From Peptacetobacter hiranonis (GTDB lineage: Bacteria; Bacillota; Clostridia; Peptostreptococcales; Peptostreptococcaceae), in assembly GCF_008151785.1 (NCBI RefSeq), contig NZ_CP036523.1, positions 930,001 to 994,000 of the forward strand: 64,000 nt of DNA, given 5' to 3'. This document shows positions 34,497-43,661 of this stretch, piece after piece (position 1 is the stretch's first letter; each line of letters begins with the position of its first letter). A model generated the notes under the pieces. That model worked only from the letters and a program-made list of their open reading frames with translations, searched no databases and was not told where the DNA came from. The position numbers and the translations under genes are program-made.

Positions 34497-35054
34497 ATGA
34501 AAAAGAGAAGTAAAGTTCAAAGACAGAAGGAACTTGTTGATATGTTAAAGACAGATCCGTTCTACACAGATGAAGAACTTGCTGAAGTATTCAGTGTCAG
34601 TGTACAGACTATCAGGCTAGACCGTATGAGTCTGAATATTCCAGAACTCAGAGAAAGAGTTAAAAACATAGCTGAATCACAGAGCACAAAGGTAAGAACC
34701 CTAGGCATGAAAGAAATAACTGGAGAGATAATAGATATATCTGTAGGAGAGCTTGGGATTTCTATGCTAGAAGTGAATGAGGATATGATTTACTCTAAGA
34801 CTGGAACTTTAAAAGATGCGTATATATTCTCGCTTGCGGAATCGCTAGCGATGGCGATAATAGATACGCCTAAAGTAATAATGAGAGTTGCAAATATAAA
34901 ATGCATAAAATTTGTTGAAAAAGGTGATAGGCTAATAGCAAAGGCTGAAATTTATAGAAATGTCGACAAAAAGCACTATGTTAAAGTCGTAATCAACAAT
35001 AAGAAACAGGAACAAATTTTTAGAGGTAAATTTATATTTGAAGAAATGGAATAG
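34497..35054 (+). CDS. fapR: Fatty-acid synthesis repressor FapR
   Basis: A 185-residue regulator with an N-terminal DeoR-like helix-turn-helix (YTDEELAEVFSVSVQTIRLD) and a C-terminal hot-dog domain that binds malonyl-CoA (ISMLEVNEDMIYSKTGTLK, then SLAESLAMAIID). It represses fatty-acid and phospholipid genes when malonyl-CoA is scarce. TTGGAGGTAAC precedes the ATG. It is the first gene of the fab operon, directly downstream of its own operator. Confidence 0.95.
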   Translation: MKKRSKVQRQKELVDMLKTDPFYTDEELAEVFSVSVQTIRLDRMSLNIPELRERVKNIAESQSTKVRTLGMKEITGEIIDISVGELGISMLEVNEDMIYSKTGTLKDAYIFSLAESLAMAIIDTPKVIMRVANIKCIKFVEKGDRLIAKAEIYRNVDKKHYVKVVINNKKQEQIFRGKFIFEEME

Positions 35055-35066
35055 GAGGAATTTAAT

Positions 35067-36098
35067 ATGAGAATAGCTTTAGATGGAATGGGTGGAGATA
35101 ATGCTCCAGTATCAAATGTAAAAGGAGCAGTTGATGCCATAAATGAATACAAAAATGTAGAGTTAATTGTTACAGGAGATAAGGAAATTCTTGAAAAAGA
35201 ATTTGCAAAATACGAATTTGATAAAAATAGACTTGAAATAATACACACAACAGAAGTAGTTGAAAATGAAGACAAACCTGTAAAGGCGATAAGAAGCAAG
35301 AAAGATTCTTCTATGGTAGTAGCTTTAAGAATGGTCAAAGAAGGAAAAGCAGAGGCTGTTGTTTCAGCTGGAAATACTGGTGCACTTCTTGCAGGAGGAC
35401 TTTTCGTTGTTGGAAGAATAAAAGGTATAGATAGACCTTGCCTTTGTCCAGCAATACCTAATGTTAAAAAAGGAATGACAATAATAGCTGACGGTGGTGC
35501 AAATGCAGACTGTAAGCCAAGAAACTTAGTTGAATTTGCTGCAATGTCAGATATATATTCTAAAAAAGTTTTAGGTATAGAAAAACCTAGAGTAGCAGTT
35601 GCTAATGTCGGTGCAGAAGAAGGTAAAGGTAACGACCTAGTTAAGAAAGCATATGAAGAATTAAAAGGGCTTGATTTAAACTTTATAGGAAACGTAGAAG
35701 CCAGAGATGTTATAAATGATAAAACAGATATTATAGTTTGTGATGGATTTACTGGAAATATACTTCTAAAATCCGCTGAGGGTATAGCCCTTTCGCTTAT
35801 GGGATTAATAAAAGAAACTCTTATGTCTAGTACAAAAGGAAAGCTTGGAGCTCTTTTAATTAAGGATGATCTTAGAAAATTAAAAGCATATATGGATTAC
35901 TCAGAATACGGAGGAGCACCTCTACTAGGAGTTAAAGGTGGAGTTATAAAAGCTCATGGAAGCTCTGATGCCAAAGCAATAAAAAATGCTGTTAGACAGG
36001 CTATTAAATTTGCTGAAGGAAATGTTGTTGAGGATATAAAAGAATTCATAAATGAGTATTCTAAGAAGGAAGAAGAAGCCAGCGGTGATGAAGAATAA
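35067..36098 (+). CDS. plsX: Phosphate acyltransferase PlsX
   Basis: PlsX converts acyl-ACP to acyl-phosphate for PlsY, linking fatty-acid and phospholipid synthesis at the membrane. The 343-residue protein begins RIALDGMGGDNAP, then VVSAGNTGALLAGG, ADGGANADCKP and VCDGFTGNILLKS. Length is typical. AGGAGG precedes the ATG. It sits between fapR and fabH as in many Clostridia and Bacilli. Confidence 0.96.
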   Translation: MRIALDGMGGDNAPVSNVKGAVDAINEYKNVELIVTGDKEILEKEFAKYEFDKNRLEIIHTTEVVENEDKPVKAIRSKKDSSMVVALRMVKEGKAEAVVSAGNTGALLAGGLFVVGRIKGIDRPCLCPAIPNVKKGMTIIADGGANADCKPRNLVEFAAMSDIYSKKVLGIEKPRVAVANVGAEEGKGNDLVKKAYEELKGLDLNFIGNVEARDVINDKTDIIVCDGFTGNILLKSAEGIALSLMGLIKETLMSSTKGKLGALLIKDDLRKLKAYMDYSEYGGAPLLGVKGGVIKAHGSSDAKAIKNAVRQAIKFAEGNVVEDIKEFINEYSKKEEEASGDEE

Positions 36099-36122
36099 AA
36101 TCACTATGGGAGAATAGGAAAT

Positions 36123-37109
36123 ATGGATATAAAAGCAGGTATTGTAGGAGTTGGAAGCTATGTTCCAGAGAATATAGTAACCAACTTCGATTTAGAAAAG
36201 ATAATGGACACGTCAGATGAGTGGATAAGGACGAGAACAGGAATTTCTGAGAGAAGAAAGGTTGCAGAAGGAGAGGCAACGTCAGATACTGCATCAAAAG
36301 CTGCATTAAAAGCATTAGAATGTGCAAAACTTGAGCCAAAAGATGTAGATATGATAATCCTTGCAACTATTACTCCAGACAGCCCTCTTCCAGCTACTGC
36401 TTGTATTGTTCAGGAAAATATCGGAGCAGTAAATGCTGCGGCATTTGATTTAGCAGCTGCTTGTTCTGGTTTTTTATATGCTATGAATATTGCGAAACGG
36501 TTTGTAGAATCAGGAGCATATAAAAACGTACTGATAATAGGAGCAGAAACTTTATCTAGTGTTATAAATTACGACGATAGATCTACAGCGGTTCTATTTG
36601 GAGATGGAGCAGGTGCTGCTGTTATCTCAGCTGTAGAAAATGGTGGTATCCTATCTATTACTAATGGTGCGGATGGTTCTGGTAAAGATTATCTTAAAAT
36701 ACCTGCTGGAGGATCCAGAATAAAAGCAGGTGAAGAGAGTGTTAGAAACAAGCTTCATACAGTTCAGATGGCAGGAAATGATGTGTTCAAATTTGCTGTT
36801 AGAAAAATGGCTGATGAATCAGTTAAGGCTGTAGAAGCTGCAAATCTAACTCTTGAAGATATAGATTTTCTTATACCACATCAGGCTAACATAAGAATAA
36901 TAGATTCGTCGGCAAAAAGATTAAAGTTAGAAAAAGATAAGGTATATGTAAATTTAACAAGATACGGAAATATGTCGTCGGCATCTGTTCCAGTGGCAAT
37001 GGATGAAGCTTTTAGAGAAGGAAAGCTAAAAAAAGGCGATAAGGTAGTACTTGTTGGATTTGGTGGAGGTCTTACTTGGGGCGCTTCTGTTGTAGAGTGG
37101 AGTATATAG
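36123..37109 (+). CDS. fabH: Beta-ketoacyl-ACP synthase III
   Basis: FabH condenses acetyl-CoA with malonyl-ACP to begin each fatty acid. The 328-residue thiolase-fold enzyme has the catalytic Cys in AAACSGFLYAMN, the His in IPHQANIRI and the Asn in RYGNMSSASVPVA. Length is typical. It is followed after eight bases by fabK. Confidence 0.96.
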   Translation: MDIKAGIVGVGSYVPENIVTNFDLEKIMDTSDEWIRTRTGISERRKVAEGEATSDTASKAALKALECAKLEPKDVDMIILATITPDSPLPATACIVQENIGAVNAAAFDLAAACSGFLYAMNIAKRFVESGAYKNVLIIGAETLSSVINYDDRSTAVLFGDGAGAAVISAVENGGILSITNGADGSGKDYLKIPAGGSRIKAGEESVRNKLHTVQMAGNDVFKFAVRKMADESVKAVEAANLTLEDIDFLIPHQANIRIIDSSAKRLKLEKDKVYVNLTRYGNMSSASVPVAMDEAFREGKLKKGDKVVLVGFGGGLTWGASVVEWSI

Positions 37110-37117
37110 GAGGATTT

Positions 37118-38044
37118 ATGAATAGAATCTGTGAAATACTAAATATAAAATACCCTATAATCCAGGGTGGTATGGCTTGGGTAGCTGATTCAAATTTAGC
37201 TGCAGCTGTATCAAATGCTGGAGGATTTGGGATAATTGGAACTGGTAGTGCTACTGCCGATATAGTTAAAAAAGAAATTGATAATTGTAGAAGATTAACT
37301 GATAGACCATTTGGGGTAAATGTAATGTTAATGTCTCCAAATGCAGATGAGGTTATAGATTTAATAATAGAAGAAAAACCAGCAGGGATAACAACTGGTG
37401 CTGGAAACCCAGCTAAATATATGGATAGATTAAAAGAAGCTGGAATAAAAGTAATTCCTGTTGTTCCTACAGTAGCTTTAGCACAGAGAATGGAAAAACT
37501 AGGTGCTGATGCTGTAATAGCTGAAGGTACAGAAGCTGGAGGACATATAGGAGAACTGACAACTATGGTACTAGTTCCTCAGGTTGCAGAAGCTTTAAAC
37601 ATACCAGTTATAGCAGCTGGTGGTGTAGCAGATGGTAGAGGAATAGCTGCTTCATTTGCACTAGGTGCAGAAGGAGTTCAGATAGGTACTAGATTTATAT
37701 GTTCTGAGGAATGTAACATACATCAGAATTATAAAGATGCGGTATTAAAGGCTAAAGATAGAGATGCAGTTGTAACAGGAAGACCAACAGGACATCCAGT
37801 TAGAACTCTAAAAAATAAATTAGCTAAAAAATTCTTAAAAATGGAAAAAGAAGGAGCATCTCCTGAAGAATTAGAAAAATTAGGAGCAGGTGCACTTAGA
37901 TTAGCAGTTGTAGAAGGCGATAAAGATGGTGGATCTTTTATGGCAGGACAGAGTGCAGCTATGGTTAGAGAAATCAAACCATGTAAAGAAATAGTAGAAG
38001 AAATTTCAAAACAGGCTTTAGATATAATGCCGGGAATATTTTAG
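37118..38044 (+). CDS. fabK: Enoyl-ACP reductase II
   Basis: FabK is an FMN-dependent enoyl-ACP reductase that performs the last step of each elongation cycle and is unrelated to FabI. The 308-residue TIM-barrel protein has YPIIQGGMAWVADSNLAAAV, NVMLMSPNAD, AEGTEAGGHIGELTTM, AAGGVADGRGIAASFALGA and GTRFICSEE. The ATG at 37118 follows TATAGGAGGATTT. No fabI is present in the operon. Confidence 0.95.
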   Translation: MNRICEILNIKYPIIQGGMAWVADSNLAAAVSNAGGFGIIGTGSATADIVKKEIDNCRRLTDRPFGVNVMLMSPNADEVIDLIIEEKPAGITTGAGNPAKYMDRLKEAGIKVIPVVPTVALAQRMEKLGADAVIAEGTEAGGHIGELTTMVLVPQVAEALNIPVIAAGGVADGRGIAASFALGAEGVQIGTRFICSEECNIHQNYKDAVLKAKDRDAVVTGRPTGHPVRTLKNKLAKKFLKMEKEGASPEELEKLGAGALRLAVVEGDKDGGSFMAGQSAAMVREIKPCKEIVEEISKQALDIMPGIF

Positions 38045-38056
38045 GAGGGATTAGAT

Positions 38057-39022
38057 ATGAGTAAGACAGCCTTAGTATTTCCTGGACAGGGAGCTCAGTA
38101 TACTGGAATGGCAAAAGACTTATACGAAAGTTTTGAAGTTGCAAAAGAAGTTATTGATAGAGCAGATTCTTTAATGGATTTTGATTTGATAAGTATGATG
38201 AACGATGAAGATAAAAAAAGTGAGCTTTCTAAAACAGAAAACACACAGCCAGCACTTCTAACACATAGTATGGCTATAATGGAAATATTATCTAAATATG
38301 AAAGCTTTAAATATGATGCTTGTTTAGGGTTATCCCTAGGTGAATACAGTGCTCTAACTGCTGCAAATGCAATGGATTTTAAAGATGCAGTATCTCTTGT
38401 TAGAAAAAGAGGACTTATAATGAGCAATGAAGTTGCAGATGGAGAAGGTGCAATGTGCGCTGTAATAGGAGCAAATAGAGAACTTATAGAAGAGTGTATT
38501 CTCAAATTAGAATCAGGTACAGTTGAGATTGCGAATTATAATTCGCCAGCACAGATAGTAATATCAGGTGAAAAAGCAGCTGTAGAAGAAGCAGCAGTTC
38601 TTTTAAAAGAAAATGGAGCTAAAAGAGCAATTATGCTAGACGTAAGTGGTCCATTCCATTCTTCACTTTTAAAGGGAGCTGGAGAAAAATTAAAACTAGA
38701 ATTAGATAAAGTCGATATGAAAGAGCCAAGTGTTGATGTTGTATCTAATGTGGATGCAAATATACACAAAGATCCAGATGAAATAAAAGCTATACTTGTA
38801 AAACAGGTATATAGCTCAGTTCTTTGGGAAGATTCTATATCTAAATTAATCGATGAAGGTTTTGATAGATTTATAGAAATAGGACCAGGGAAAACACTTA
38901 GAGCTTTTATTAAAAAAATAGCATCTAAGAAAAAAGCTGATGTAGAAATAATAAATATAGATACAGCGGCTGATGTAAATGCATTTATCGAGTCAATTGG
39001 AGGTGAAACCAATGGCAACTAA
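38057..39022 (+). CDS. fabD: Malonyl-CoA:ACP transacylase
   Basis: FabD loads malonate onto ACP. The 321-residue protein has VFPGQGAQYTGMAKDLY, the nucleophile Ser in GLSLGEYSALTAA and the catalytic His in SGPFHSSLL. Length is typical. AGGAGGG precedes the ATG. Its last bases overlap fabG by 11 bases, indicating coupled translation. Confidence 0.96.
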   Translation: MSKTALVFPGQGAQYTGMAKDLYESFEVAKEVIDRADSLMDFDLISMMNDEDKKSELSKTENTQPALLTHSMAIMEILSKYESFKYDACLGLSLGEYSALTAANAMDFKDAVSLVRKRGLIMSNEVADGEGAMCAVIGANRELIEECILKLESGTVEIANYNSPAQIVISGEKAAVEEAAVLLKENGAKRAIMLDVSGPFHSSLLKGAGEKLKLELDKVDMKEPSVDVVSNVDANIHKDPDEIKAILVKQVYSSVLWEDSISKLIDEGFDRFIEIGPGKTLRAFIKKIASKKKADVEIINIDTAADVNAFIESIGGETNGN

Positions 39023-39770
39023 TAAACTAAATCTTGAAGGAAAGTCGGTGCTCGTGACTGGTGGCTCAAGAGGTATAGGTAGAGCAATAGCGATTGCATT
39101 TGCTGAAAATGGAGCAGATGTTGCTATAAACTATACATCAAATGAAGAAGCTGCATTAGAAGTGAGCAAAGAAATAGAAGCATTAGGAAAAACTTGCAAA
39201 ATAATCAAATGCGATGTTTCAGATTTTGAAAATGCTACAAAAATGGTTGAAGATGTAGTAGCTGAATTTGGAAAAATAGATATTCTTGTAAACAACGCCG
39301 GAATAACAAAAGACGGATTGCTTATGAGAATGAAGGAAGAAGACTTTGATAAAGTTATAGATATAAACTTAAAAGGCGTTTTTAATGTGACTAAAGCTGC
39401 TACTAAGTTTATGATGAAGAAAAAATATGGAAGAGTAATAAACATGTCTTCTGTAGTAGGTGTTGTAGGAAATGCTGGACAGGCAAACTACTGCGCATCT
39501 AAAGCAGGTGTAATAGGATTTACTAAAGCTGTAGCTAAAGAATTAGCTTCAAGAAACATAAATATAAATGCTATAGCACCAGGATTTATAGAAACAGATA
39601 TGACAGATGTCTTATCAGATGATGTTAAAGGGAAAATGCTTGAGCAAATTCCTAAAAAATGTATAGGAAATGCTGAAAATATAGCAGATACTGCTCTATT
39701 CTTAGCAAGTGATATGTCTAGTTATATAACAGGTCAGGTTATTAACGTAGACGGTGGAATGGTTATGTAA
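39012..39770 (+). CDS. fabG: 3-oxoacyl-ACP reductase
   Basis: FabG is the NADPH-dependent ketoreductase of the elongation cycle. The 252-residue short-chain dehydrogenase has the cofactor motif TGGSRGIGRAIA, NNAGITKDGLLMRM, the catalytic Ser in MSSVVG and YCASKAG (Tyr and Lys). The ATG at 39012 follows TTGGAGGTGAAACC inside the end of fabD. Confidence 0.96.
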   Translation: MATNKLNLEGKSVLVTGGSRGIGRAIAIAFAENGADVAINYTSNEEAALEVSKEIEALGKTCKIIKCDVSDFENATKMVEDVVAEFGKIDILVNNAGITKDGLLMRMKEEDFDKVIDINLKGVFNVTKAATKFMMKKKYGRVINMSSVVGVVGNAGQANYCASKAGVIGFTKAVAKELASRNININAIAPGFIETDMTDVLSDDVKGKMLEQIPKKCIGNAENIADTALFLASDMSSYITGQVINVDGGMVM

Positions 39771-39893
39771 ATTTAATTAAAAGTTTTAAAGACTATTAAA
39801 ACAAAATTAAATTTAAAATATAAAAACTCAAAATAGAAAACTAAACTAAAAACTAAAACTAAACTAAAAAATTAAAAATTTAAAAAGGTAATT
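39771..39893 (+). other. Low-complexity A-rich spacer before acpP
   Basis: About 120 bases of strongly A-biased plus strand with repeated AAACTAAA-type units and little G. It has no gene and no clear terminator or promoter. It may be an unstructured leader that favours loading of the abundant acpP message. Confidence 0.5.
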
Positions 39894-39908
39894 ATGGAGG
39901 AATTTAAA

Positions 39909-40133
39909 ATGTTTGATAAAGTAGTAGAAATAATAGTAGATCAGTTAGGTGTTGAAAACGAAGGAATAACAATGGAAACTTCTTTAATGAATGACTTAGA
40001 AGCAGATTCATTAGACGCTGTAGAAATAATAATGTCTTTAGAAGATGAATTCGATATGGAAATACCAGATACAGCAGCTGAAGAATTCAAATCAATAGGC
40101 GATATAGTTAAATATATAGAAGCTAATAAATAA
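39909..40133 (+). CDS. acpP: Acyl carrier protein
   Basis: A 74-residue acidic helical protein with the phosphopantetheine attachment Ser in EADSLDAVEIIMSLEDEF. It carries the growing acyl chain between FabD, FabH, FabG, FabK and FabF. The ATG at 39909 follows ATGGAGGAATTTAAA; the ATG within that run is the ribosome site, not the start. It lies between fabG and fabF as in most fab operons. Confidence 0.97.
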   Translation: MFDKVVEIIVDQLGVENEGITMETSLMNDLEADSLDAVEIIMSLEDEFDMEIPDTAAEEFKSIGDIVKYIEANK

Positions 40134-40190
40134 TAAATTTTCATAAAAAAGAATAGTAAATCTAAGATAGATTGAAAATTGGAGGAAATT

Positions 40191-41429
40191 ATGAAAAAAA
40201 GAGTTGTTATAACTGGTTTAGGATGTGTAACTCCGGTTGGAACAGGGAAAGACGATTTCTGGGTAAATATAAAAAGTGGTGTATCAGGCATAGATAAGAT
40301 AACTAGATTTGATTATACAAATTACCAGACACAGATAGCAGGTGAGGTAAAAGATTTTACACCAGAAGATTATATAAGTAAAAAAGAACTAAAAAAAATG
40401 GATAGATTTACTCAGTTTGCAATGGTAGCTTCTAAGCTAGCTGTTGCAGACTCTGAGTTAGATTTAAACAATATAGACGGAAACAGAATGGGTACTGTAA
40501 TAGGTACAGGAATTGGTGGAGTTGAAACAATAGAAGCTCAGCACAAAAACCTTCTTGAAAAAGGAAATAGAAGAGTTAGCCCATTCTTCATACCTATGAT
40601 GATAGGAAATATGGCTGCAGGACAGGTAGCTATAGAATTTGGTGCAAAAGGACCAAGTACTAATATATGTACAGCATGTGCATCCGGAACAAACTCTGTA
40701 GGAGATGCTTTTAAGATAATCCAAAGAGGAGATGCAGATATTATGATAGCTGGGGGAACAGAAGCTGCAGTAGCTGAGTTTGCTGTGGCTGGGTTCTGTA
40801 ATATGAAGGCTATGTCTACCAACAATGACAACCCTCAGAAGGCATCAAGACCATTTGACAAAGACAGGGATGGATTTGTAATGGGAGAAGGATGTGGAAT
40901 ATTAATATTAGAAGAATTAGAAAGTGCTATAAAAAGAAACGCAAAAATATATGCTGAAATAGTAGGATATGGAATGACTTCTGATGCATATCATATAACT
41001 ACTCCTGCTGAAAATGGAGAAGGTGCAGCTAGATCAATGCAGATGGCTATAAACGATGCAGGTATAGAGCCAGAAAAAATAGACTATATAAATGCACATG
41101 GTACTTCTACATATTACAATGATTTATATGAAACTATGGCGATTAAATCAGTATTTGGTGAAAATGCTAAAAATGTTTCTATATCTTCTACAAAATCTAT
41201 GACAGGACATCTTCTTGGTGCATCTGGTGCAATAGAGGCTATAGTATGCGCACTTGCTATAAAGAACAACTTTGTGCCACCTACTATAAACTTAGAAAAT
41301 CCTGGAGAGGGAATGGATTTAGATTACACTCCAAATAAAGGTAAAGAAAGAACTATAAATTACGCTCTAAGCAACTCGCTTGGATTTGGCGGACATAATG
41401 CTACTATAGTATTAAAAAAATACGAATAG
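40191..41429 (+). CDS. fabF: Beta-ketoacyl-ACP synthase II
   Basis: FabF condenses malonyl-ACP with the growing acyl-ACP. The 412-residue enzyme has [14 protein letters not shown], the catalytic Cys in [13 protein letters not shown], and His residues in [11 protein letters not shown] and [15 protein letters not shown]. The ATG at 40191 follows TTGGAGGAAATT. It closes the operon. No acc genes or fabZ follow in this window, so the dehydratase and acetyl-CoA carboxylase are encoded elsewhere. Confidence 0.96.
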   Translation: MKKRVVITGLGCVTPVGTGKDDFWVNIKSGVSGIDKITRFDYTNYQTQIAGEVKDFTPEDYISKKELKKMDRFTQFAMVASKLAVADSELDLNNIDGNRMGTVIGTGIGGVETIEAQHKNLLEKGNRRVSPFFIPMMIGNMAAGQVAIEFGAKGPSTNICTACASGTNSVGDAFKIIQRGDADIMIAGGTEAAVAEFAVAGFCNMKAMSTNNDNPQKASRPFDKDRDGFVMGEGCGILILEELESAIKRNAKIYAEIVGYGMTSDAYHITTPAENGEGAARSMQMAINDAGIEPEKIDYINAHGTSTYYNDLYETMAIKSVFGENAKNVSISSTKSMTGHLLGASGAIEAIVCALAIKNNFVPPTINLENPGEGMDLDYTPNKGKERTINYALSNSLGFGGHNATIVLKKYE

Positions 41430-41480
41430 AAAAATTTTCGCTAAAAAGTTTTCTAACTTTATTGGATAACATAAAAATAT

Positions 41481-41556
41481 AGACAAGAGAAGTAACCATT
41501 ATTTTTAAGTATTTTAGTATAGCGTAAAAATTGGTTATTATCTTGTCTTTTCTTTT
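41481..41556 (+). terminator. Long-stemmed terminator of the fab operon
   Basis: AGACAAGA and TCTTGTCT, extended by AACCA/TGGTT and ATTTTT/AAAAAT, form a long imperfect stem followed by a T-rich run. It does not contain the CTCCAGG core of the R elements. Confidence 0.65.
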
Positions 41557-41574
41557 GCTAAAAATATTACGTTA

Positions 41575-41603
41575 TTGCATTGTTTCTTTCAATTTGGTAT
41601 TAT
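41575..41603 (+). promoter_or_regulatory. Likely promoter of asp23-2 (nusB region)
   Basis: TTGCAT (41575-41580) and TATTAT (41598-41603) lie 17 bases apart, about 65 bases before the gene start. Confidence 0.55.
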
Positions 41604-41668
41604 TATATCTATAAGTGCTTTAAAATAATTGAGTAAATAATACCTAATACGCGGGAGGTAAATATAAA

Positions 41669-42013
41669 ATGGAAAATAATAATTGTGGACAGATAAAAAT
41701 ATCAAATGAAGTTGTTTCTACAATAGCATGGATAGCAGCGCTAGAAGTTGAAGGTGTAGAATCTTCTCAGAGTATAGCAGATAAATTATTAAAAAATAAT
41801 GGAGTAAAAATACAGCTAGAAGAAGAAGTTGTAACTGTAGACATTATGGTAGTTGTTAAATTTGGATTTGCTATACCAGATGTAGCATTTAAAGTACAGG
41901 AAAATGTTAAAAATGCTGTTGAAACAATGACAGGGCTAGACGTATCTCAGGTAAACATACATGTTCAGGGTGTAAGTTTCAAAAAAGATAAAGAAGAAGC
42001 TAAGAAAAATTAA
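41669..42013 (+). CDS. Asp23/Gls24 family protein, second paralogue
   Basis: A 114-residue Asp23/Gls24 family member with GQIKISNEVVSTIAWIAALE near the start and VNIHVQGVSF near the end. It is paralogous to the protein at 22293 but only distantly similar. In Clostridia such a gene commonly precedes nusB, and it may act in envelope maintenance. GGGAGGTAAAT precedes the ATG. A terminator follows, so it may be transcribed apart from nusB at least in part. Confidence 0.88.
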   Translation: MENNNCGQIKISNEVVSTIAWIAALEVEGVESSQSIADKLLKNNGVKIQLEEEVVTVDIMVVVKFGFAIPDVAFKVQENVKNAVETMTGLDVSQVNIHVQGVSFKKDKEEAKKN

Positions 42014-42018
42014 TGGAT

Positions 42019-42046
42019 ACCCTCTGATTTTTCAGAGGGTTTTTTA
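42019..42046 (+). terminator. Terminator after the second asp23
   Basis: CCCTCTGA and TCAGAGGG form a perfect stem with a short loop and a T-run. Confidence 0.88.
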
Positions 42047-42159
42047 AGCGACAAAATATTTTTGTAAATTGAAAAAATTTATTGAATTAAACGGAAAAAT
42101 TTGATTTAATAAATAAATATACTAAAAAAATAGTGCGGAAAAAATTTAGGAGGGAATTT

Positions 42160-42681
42160 ATGGGATTCAATAGAGTGAAGACAGTAACATCAAGAGAATA
42201 TATGATGAAATTCATATACAACTTAGATGTTGTAAAAGACGATTTATCGGATTTAGAAAACAAGGTAAAGGAATTTTTAGTAGGTAACGAGGAGTATATA
42301 GTTAATAGATTTGAAGAATTAAAACTTCAGAGCTCAAATGATAGCGATGTACACGAATCTATGGAAACTGAAGAAGAAATAGATCTAGAAAACTATTTAA
42401 ACCTAGATTATGTGTCTAATGTTTGTAAAATATACGAAGAAAAACACGAAGAAATAGACGAAGCAATAGATAAATATGCTAAAGGATGGTCTATAATGAC
42501 AATGCCAAAAGTAGACGTTGCAATATTAAGACTTGCAATAGCTGAAATAGGATTTATAGATAGCATACCAGAAAAAGTATCTATAAATGAAGCTATAGAA
42601 ATGGCAAAAATGTACTGCGATGATAAATCTCCAAAATTCATAAATGGGGTTTTAGGTAGTTACTTAAATGACAGAAAATAA
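42160..42681 (+). CDS. nusB: Transcription antitermination factor NusB
   Basis: NusB acts with NusE at boxA in rRNA operon antitermination. The 173-residue all-helical protein begins with the typical SREYMMKFIYNLDV and has the C-terminal WSIMTMPKVDVAILRLAIAE and KVSINEAIEMAKMYCDDKSP followed by FINGVLG. There is a longer acidic insert around residues 60-90. The ATG at 42160 follows TTTAGGAGGG. It overlaps the next gene by 14 bases. Confidence 0.94.
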   Translation: MGFNRVKTVTSREYMMKFIYNLDVVKDDLSDLENKVKEFLVGNEEYIVNRFEELKLQSSNDSDVHESMETEEEIDLENYLNLDYVSNVCKIYEEKHEEIDEAIDKYAKGWSIMTMPKVDVAILRLAIAEIGFIDSIPEKVSINEAIEMAKMYCDDKSPKFINGVLGSYLNDRK

Positions 42682-43633
42682 TCGAATAATAATAGGGATT
42701 GATACTAGCTGCTATACAACTTCTATAGCAGCTATAACTTTAAATAGAGAAATAGTATTTAATGAAAAGATAATGCTAAATGTAAAAAATGGAGAGCGTG
42801 GGCTTAGACAGAGCGATGCCGTTTTTCAGCATATTAAAAATTTTGGAGATATTTCGGAAAGATTAAAAAAACATATCCATAAAAAAGGGTATAAGGTAGA
42901 AATGATTTGTGCATCGGCTAAACCTAGAGATGTAGAGGAGTCATATATGCCTGTTTTTGAGGTTGGAAAGAATTTTGCAAAGACAATGGCGGCTATATTT
43001 GACTGCGAGATGCTAGAAACTACACATCAAGAAAATCATATAGCGGCATCTCTTTATGGCTGCGACAAAGAAGATTTAGAAAGATTTATATCTGTACATA
43101 TGTCTGGTGGGACTATGGAAATTCTACTTACTGAAAAAGGTGATAAAGGATATAAGACGGAGATAGTAGGTGGAACAAAGGATATAAGCTTTGGGCAGTT
43201 GATAGATAGAGTAGGTGTAAAGATGGGATATGATTTCCCAGCAGGAAAGTATGTAGATGAAAATGCACTTTTATGTAAGGAAGAAGTTGCGAGTGGACTA
43301 AAAACATCTGTAAAAGACGGATATATGAATATATCTGGATTAGAGAACCAGGTGTACAAACTAATGGAAGAAAAGGACAAGTACTATGTTTCTAAGGCTG
43401 TCATGAATGCAGCTATAAAAAGCTTAGATAAAGCATTAAGATTTGTATGTGATAAATACAATATAGAAGATGTTGTTTTTGTAGGGGGAGTTGCATCTAG
43501 TAAATATATTTCAGAAAAGTTGTCGAAAAAACTTCAGAGAAATAATATTAACAGTTTCTTTACAGATGGTGCATACTCGTCAGATAATGCATGTGGTTGT
43601 GCTATAATAGGATTAGATAATTTTGTAATATAA
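42668..43633 (+). CDS. TsaD/Kae1-like paralogue (peptidase M22 family)
   Basis: A 321-residue ASKHA-fold protein related to TsaD, with IIGIDTSCYTTSIA, the metal-binding TTHQENHIAAS (HxxxH), HMSGGTMEIL and FVGGVASSKYISEKL. True TsaD with its partners makes the t6A tRNA modification. This shorter, more divergent protein occupies a fixed place between nusB and xseA in Clostridia, so it is probably a specialised paralogue; its role is unknown. It starts inside nusB and is translationally coupled to it. Confidence 0.78.
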   Translation: MTENNRIIIGIDTSCYTTSIAAITLNREIVFNEKIMLNVKNGERGLRQSDAVFQHIKNFGDISERLKKHIHKKGYKVEMICASAKPRDVEESYMPVFEVGKNFAKTMAAIFDCEMLETTHQENHIAASLYGCDKEDLERFISVHMSGGTMEILLTEKGDKGYKTEIVGGTKDISFGQLIDRVGVKMGYDFPAGKYVDENALLCKEEVASGLKTSVKDGYMNISGLENQVYKLMEEKDKYYVSKAVMNAAIKSLDKALRFVCDKYNIEDVVFVGGVASSKYISEKLSKKLQRNNINSFFTDGAYSSDNACGCAIIGLDNFVI

Positions 43634-43661
43634 TTTAGATAATTATTTAGGAGAATTAAAT

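Noticed and set aside
39771-39893. Possible CRISPR or tandem repeat array before acpP
   Set aside because: The AAACTAAA units are short and irregular without spacers of constant length. It is low-complexity sequence only.
41481-41556. Possible palindromic element after fabF
   Set aside because: It is a long imperfect stem with a T-run, but lacks the conserved loop strands and lies between tandem genes.
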